Source: Caenorhabditis elegans (Eukaryota; Nematoda; Chromadorea; Rhabditida; Rhabditidae). From it: a DNA stretch of 64,000 nt. Under the pieces are notes generated by a model, which was not told the origin of the DNA, ran no database searches, and saw only the letters and a list, made by a program, of their open reading frames with translations. The stretch covers positions 10,230,001 through 10,294,000 of the forward strand of contig NC_003284.9 of the NCBI RefSeq assembly GCF_000002985.6, given 5' to 3'. This document shows positions 60,365 to 64,000 of the stretch, piece by piece. Every line of letters starts with the position of its first letter. Positions within the stretch are counted from its first letter, which is position 1. A program made the position numbers and the translations under genes.

Positions 60365-62808
60365 GGAAAAATTTAGCAGAGATCTTACTGCCTCACGATA
60401 CAAATTATATTCAATACAAAACTTTGAGGAAAGTTTGAATATTTCTGACTGATCAGATGAATGCAATTAATGTTCAAGTTTTGAAGCAGAATGAGTATAA
60501 TTTGAACAACGATGACAAATTTTTTCTCATTTCATTAACAGACATGAACATTGATTATCAGAAAAAGGCCCAAATTCAGTGAAAAATTAGATTAGAATTG
60601 TATTGTTGAGAATTTGAAAACAACACTTCAAGTCGTCTGTTCCTTAAAAACAACATCATCTCGCTGAAAGCATACTCAGAAAAATGAGTTTCAGTAGATT
60701 TTCAGTTTTTGCCAGACTTGGAAATTGGAATCCCGCCTTTATAATTGAAGTCACTTCAATTCAAATCATTTTAGTCTAACTCAACTGTATCTAGCTATGT
60801 TCTATTTTCAATGAAATATTTCAATCGGAGAAGAAAATTCGTAGAGATTTAGAAAGCTCGAGAAATTTTTGAGACTTACGGAGCAAAATGTATCTGACTT
60901 GAGAAGTAGAGCAGTTTTTGCAGTTGTAGGCTCTCATTAAAACTTTACATTACACTGATTTCTCCACTAAATTTCAAGATTAAATTAGAATAAGCTTACT
61001 GCTCCGATAGACAGAATAAGTATAACATTAGATTTGTGCGAATAATACAAGCGAGACGTTACACATAAATCTCTATAGCTATTTTAAATAGAACCAAAAA
61101 ATGGGGTGGAAAGGGTAGAATATTTTCACAAGTTTGCTGCTCTACGCATTCACAAACAGGGAGCTGAAAACGACAACAAAGAATGTATTACACATATTTC
61201 AGAAAAAAGTTTTCTAAATTTCTTTGTCCGTAAAAGTCCAAAAGTTAGAAGCTGTTTAGGACAAAAAAGTGTGCGAAAAGTGTATGTTACCTTATGAATC
61301 ATATATGTCTGCACAAGAATTTTAAATTCTAGAAACTGAGCATTGAATGGGAGAAGGTGTTGTATGTTGAATACATTACAGGATTTCTTCCTCCTAGAGG
61401 ACCAAGAGCGTATTCATCACAAATCAAATTACTCCTCTATTGAAACTTCATTTACAAGACAGAGCTGCTCGACCGCCAACGCTTACTTGGACGTTTTGAT
61501 GTTTTTGGTATCGCATATATATCAAATCTCTCTTTTGTTTTTCATTCAAGATTTGAAATTGAAAATAGAAATGGGAAAAGACGAGGAAGGAAAACAGAAA
61601 AAATATGTTGAGTTCACGATATTCTTCTTATTCATGTTTGAAAAAATACATATAGACAACAATATTGATGTGCATACAGTGTATTTCATAGTTCATTCAA
61701 AAGTATATATTTTTAAAGTTGTCCAAACTATTATCACACTAAAAATTGTGCTTTCAAAAAATTTACTTAGAGGATTTTTATGGCTTTATTATCGAAAAAC
61801 AGCGGTCTCATAAGCCTGACTATGTTTTTTAAATATGAGAAAAACCTCTTTCAATGACCCAAAAAAACATTTAAATTTAAAAGTTACACACAAATTGTGT
61901 TTTTGATAAATAAGAATAAACGATGCATGTTTGACTATATTGAGTTTTTAAACTTATTTTTCTTTTCTCAAAAATGAATATTTTGACGGTGAGTTGTTGA
62001 CAATGTGAACTATTTATACGTTTTTCATGTGAAAATCACATAGTTGTAAGAAGATAACAATAACAATATGATGACACACTTTTTTCAAAACTTTCAATTT
62101 TATAGCATTTAACACTTTGTACTACGCATTCTCCTTCAATTTTGGGATTAAAATTTTGAACGAAATAAAGTATTGAACTAAATTATTAAATGAGACACTA
62201 GACACTTGAAAACATATGTTCTCGTATTAATCTGAAAAAATCAACGTCTATACGATATTGTATTCAACTGGGAAAAAGTTTCTAGGAAAAACGCCTACCA
62301 ATGAGACCGATAATTAACAACAATTGACATAAACAAACATATTATAAATTTAGGTCCGCATTAGGATGATACAGCAGAAAACACTAAAAAATTTAGCATG
62401 GGAGAGATGCATTCATTGAAAATAGTGTCAAAATAGAAAAACGATTTAGTTCAGGTTAACTAAATTAGTTGAACATTGACAAAGTATTTGAAATATAACT
62501 TTTTCCACAATAAAATGCAAATTTGAATATTGAAAGATAGCTTGTTTTTACTAGCTTTCTATAATTATATAATAGAGTAAGCAATAGTATACATGTATAA
62601 ATGATTTTATAATCTAATTTAGATCTTTTTTATTGAACCTAGAATGATTTTTTTTTAACCCTAATTTTTTTACTACTCATGAGTTTTCAAAAGACAGATC
62701 TGAAACTACTTTTGTGGTGAAAAACTATTTATTGTCACTTTCCATTGATATGTTTAAAATTGAGTTCAATTTATATTTTCTTATTATGAATTTGAAAACC
62801 GTAATGTA
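60365..62808. other. AT-rich region, no firm gene
   Basis: The only long frame is on the plus strand near 61343-61813 (about 156 codons). It opens with TTG, its first ATG is slightly further in, and its composition is Phe/Ile/Lys-rich as expected of random AT-rich DNA. A CATTACAG acceptor-like site lies near 61374-61381. I do not support it as a gene. Confidence 0.4.
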
Positions 62809-63000
62809 TTATCAAAATATATAAACTGACATGTGAAACGTTGCTTATTTTTTATTTTTTTATTTATTTAAGCTCATCCCATTTTTTAATGAATTAATAA
62901 ATGAAAGTTTCAACGAAAGGTCAGGAATGGGAGGAGCTTAAATAAAAAACAAAATAAAAAATTAGCCACGTTTTACATATCAGTTCATATATTTTGATAA
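62809..63000. mobile_element. TA-flanked MITE, copy 2
   Basis: A 192-bp second copy of the element at 697-889, with the same terminal inverted repeats (TTATCAAAATATATAAACTG at the left, slightly mutated at the right) and TA on both sides (62807-62808, 63001-63002). The internal block TTTCAACGAAAGGTCAGG is in the same orientation as in copy 1. It is non-coding. Confidence 0.8.
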
Positions 63001-63002
63001 TA

Positions 63003-64000
63003 AGTAAAATATCAGGACCTCACGAAATACAAAACATTGCCACGTTTTTGGAGGAATTTTAGTAGCTCATTTATAACTTCGCCGAAATATTGGAGTGCAA
63101 ATCATAACTGAAACAGCTTAAAATTTTGAAACCAACTGATTTAACACTGAAAAATTTTTCTTTGTGATTATATTATATTTGTGTAAATTAAACATTTTAA
63201 TCATCATGAGCTGCTTGACCTTTTAAGTGAACAATGAAATGTTCATTCATTTCCTAGTCTCATGTGATCTACTAAGACTAATTTGCTAAATTCGGTTTCC
63301 AATCTGGTTTAGAACTCGTCACTTTTTCGGTGCCTACTTTCATACCGTCAACACTTCAAACTCGCTGTCATCTAAGTTTTCGGAAAGATCGTTAGTTTGA
63401 ATATGTAAAACGAGCCAATCTGACGTCGTCTTTTTCAAAAAAAAAATTGGAAAAGTTTGCAAAACTATAACTTTGTCATTTTCATATTAAAAAAACAGCA
63501 AATGTTTTCCTTTTCATGAAATAGTGTACAAAGTATCAAAATATAAATATAAGTAAAAATTACTGAAAAAAACAAAATAATAATTTTCGAAAACAATAAT
63601 TTTACGTATTATTATTACTCATCTCATGTGAAAAATATTTGAAAAAATAGTTGTATTTGTAGTATCAAATGAATACAAATATTTCTTAGTCCGACTCAGT
63701 TGTATCACACAAATAAGAAAAAAACGTGTGAATTCATTGGAGAACCATATTTTCAAAACGAAATCTAACACTTTAAAAACACACCATTTAAAATATTCAA
63801 AGTCGACGGGCTTTCGAATAACTTCTTTGGAGACAAACTGTTTGAGTTGTCTAATTCATATACAGTAACGGGTGACAACGTTTTGAAAATCTTTTCCTTA
63901 ACACAATTATTCAAAAAAAAAGAGGAATAATGCAGATTGCTGACAAAAAATCGACACCAAATTCAGAAAATATGAATATCAAAATTAATTATCATGGAAA
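63003..64000. other. Right edge, no feature seen
   Basis: AT-rich sequence without recognisable exons, RNA genes or repeats. Confidence 0.4.

Noticed and set aside
61343..61813. 156-codon open frame on the plus strand
   Set aside because: It opens with TTG, is composed mostly of AT-rich codons, and has no domain or clear exon boundaries.

Overview
The window looks like nematode nuclear DNA, and its codon use, splice signals and repeats fit Caenorhabditis, most likely C. elegans. It is AT-rich with small introns. Donors are GTAAGT-like, acceptors are TTTTCAG-like, and acceptor-type sites sit just upstream of several start codons, as expected for spliced-leader trans-splicing. I rebuilt every gene model by hand from splice sites and checked that exon lengths and phases add up. 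Gene names come from family recognition and memory of the C. elegans gene set, not from a database search.

Layout, left to right: a TA-flanked MITE (697-889); a ZIP zinc transporter of the ZIP13 type (minus, 4016-6921); a Str-type chemoreceptor (minus, 9805-11039); a tandem duplication split by a 578-bp hAT-like element (about 11310-12292); a 717-aa coiled-coil protein in 16 exons (minus, 12623-20988), whose last long intron carries a 116-bp hAT-like MITE next to the splice site; a gene-poor stretch of nearly 8 kb; an orphan secreted cysteine-bearing protein (minus, 28733-30135); a second gene-poor stretch of nearly 14 kb; two tandem paralogous Na+/H+ antiporters of the NHA/SLC9B family (plus, 43901-48101 and 49633-52509), the second with a 243-bp hAT-like element in an intron; a neuropeptide-Y-like GPCR (minus, 53151-55695) convergent with the second antiporter; and a right flank with no supported gene, holding a 742-bp palindrome and a second copy of the TA-flanked MITE (62809-63000).

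The genes do not form an obvious pathway. Three of the seven are ion or metal transporters (one zinc, two cation/proton) and two are 7TM receptors. The only clear functional and evolutionary unit is the antiporter pair, which shares matching exon lengths and an unusual Asp-Asn sequence at the position where related NHA proteins usually carry Asp-Asp. There is no sign of rRNA, CRISPR or intact tRNA genes, and no operon-like spacing between same-strand genes. Three long poly(G/C) runs (22086-22098, 36183-36197, 60093-60108) are notable for genome stability.
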